Assembly: GCA_012719345.1 (NCBI GenBank) | Contig: JAAYAN010000049.1 | Location: 1 to 61,576 of the forward strand | Direction of reading: 5' to 3' | Source: Ignavibacteria bacterium | GTDB taxonomy: Bacteria; Bacteroidota; Ignavibacteria; Ignavibacteriales; Melioribacteraceae | DNA length: 61,576 nucleotides | Shown here: positions 61,001 through 61,576 of the stretch, in pieces | Layout: every line of letters starts with the position of its first letter | Numbering within the stretch: the first letter of the stretch is position 1 | Notes under the pieces: model-generated | What the model was told of the DNA's origin: nothing | Seen by the model: the letters and a program-made list of their open reading frames with translations, nothing else | The model's database searches: none | Position numbers and translations under genes: made by a program

Positions 61001-61576
61001 AAACTTCCTGACTGCTTCCGCGCATATTAAGCGTTATTTCTTCCTGTTCTTCAAGCATCTTTATCAAATCAACTACTCTTGCCTGTGCAGCTTCAACTTC
61101 TTTAAGTTTTACAGGACCCATAAACTGCAATTCTTCTTTTAATAAATCGGCAGCTCTTTCGGACATATTCTTAAAAATTTTATCTTTAACCTGTTCTTCG
61201 GCAATTTTAAGAGATAATGCCAAATCCTTTCTGTCAACTTCTTTAAGTATTCTTTGAACATCTTTATCGCTTAAAAGAATTATGTCGTCAAACAAGAACA
61301 TTAATCGTTTTATTTCTAACGCAACATCTTCATCTAATTCTTCAATTTCACTCATAATTTCTTTACTTACGCTTACTGCGGTACGGTTAAGAATGTTGGC
61401 AAGCGCCTTCGTTCCGCCAAGTTTTCCCATCTGTTGGCTTATGGACATTCCAGCCATTTCATCAACCACTTTTTCAATCTGTTTTAATGTCTGCGGCGAA
61501 ATTTTTCCTAAAGTAGCAATCCTGAATGCAACATCAGCTCTTAAATCATCGGGAAGTTCTTTAAGTGCTTCAGCTG
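60993..61576 (-). CDS. fliG: Flagellar motor switch protein FliG (5' end beyond the window)
   Basis: The frame is open to the right edge, giving the last about 194 residues; the first visible residues read AEALKELPDDLRADVAFRIA. The middle-domain EHPQR-like region is not in view, but the C-terminal domain is: VALEIKRLMFLFDDIILLSD, RKDLALSLKIAEEQVKDKIF and NMSERAADLLKEELQFMGPV carry the charged residues that meet MotA. FliG is the torque-bearing rotor protein. The gene before it, off the window, would usually be fliF. Confidence 0.96.
   Translation of the reverse strand, partial: AEALKELPDDLRADVAFRIATLGKISPQTLKQIEKVVDEMAGMSISQQMGKLGGTKALANILNRTAVSVSKEIMSEIEELDEDVALEIKRLMFLFDDIILLSDKDVQRILKEVDRKDLALSLKIAEEQVKDKIFKNMSERAADLLKEELQFMGPVKLKEVEAAQARVVDLIKMLEEQEEITLNMRGSSQEVYV

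Overview
The window reads as chromosome from a low-GC, flagellated, Gram-negative member of the Bacteroidota/Chlorobiota group, most probably an Ignavibacteria-type organism. A type IX secretion (T9SS) sorting domain, a CarboxypepD_reg TonB receptor and an AraC protein with a membrane N-terminus all point to that group. The complete-looking flagellar regulon with P and L rings, FliA, FlhF/FlhG and CsrA/FliW is rare there but known in Ignavibacteria. This assignment is inference from gene content; no search was run.

Region 1 (1 to about 3,830) is the decayed right end of an integrated element. It holds the first codons of a probable IS982-type transposase at the left edge, a primase (AEP/RepB type) split from or followed by a C-terminal piece, a 53-residue excisionase-like HTH gene, an AT-rich stretch with diverged direct repeats, and a PD-(D/E)XK-like gene split by a -1 shift exactly at an A_AAA_AAC heptamer. 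The end is marked by the 3' half of a tRNA-Thr gene plus a terminator, as expected for attR of a tRNA-targeting integrase whose gene and intact tRNA would lie left of the window.

Region 2 (about 3,970-9,650) carries a secreted seven-repeat RCC1 protein with a T9SS tail, a structured intergenic segment, a TonB-dependent receptor and a membrane-anchored AraC regulator. Region 3 (9,668-16,000) is a tetR-tolC-acrA-acrB RND efflux operon with a palindromic operator in its promoter. Region 4 (16,076-21,802) has an L,D-transpeptidase-like protein, an OmpA/glycine-zipper lipoprotein, an aldo/keto reductase, a 737-base gene-poor stretch with diverged inverted repeats, and katG.

Region 5 (21,814 to the right end) is about 40 kb of genes all on the minus strand: one flagellar supercluster. 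In transcription order it runs fliG(partial)-H-I-J-motE-like-fliK-flgD-flg_new-flgE | fliM-N-O-P-Q-R-flhB-flhA-flhF-flhG | small membrane protein-fliA-HDOD-HDOD-pseudokinase-DUF2802-like-unknown-59aa-flgF-flgG-flgA-flgH-flgI-flgJ-flgN-flgK-flgL-motA2-motB2-fliW-csrA-REC/HPt-motA-motB-REC-REC/DHp-unknown-histidine kinase. Genes commonly overlap by 1-8 bases. The cluster encodes switch, export gate and ATPase, hook, rod/ring and junction proteins, two different stator pairs, and a non-standard phosphorelay. That phosphorelay comprises a GAF protein lacking the phospho-acceptor His, a receiver fused to HPt, a lone receiver, a receiver fused to a DHp helix pair with no ATP-binding domain and no normal start codon, and a PAS histidine kinase. 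Two sigma-54-like boxes and a CsrA-like hairpin ahead of flgE suggest how it may be controlled. fliF, fliE, flgB, flgC, fliD, fliS, flagellin, flgM and most che genes are not in the window.
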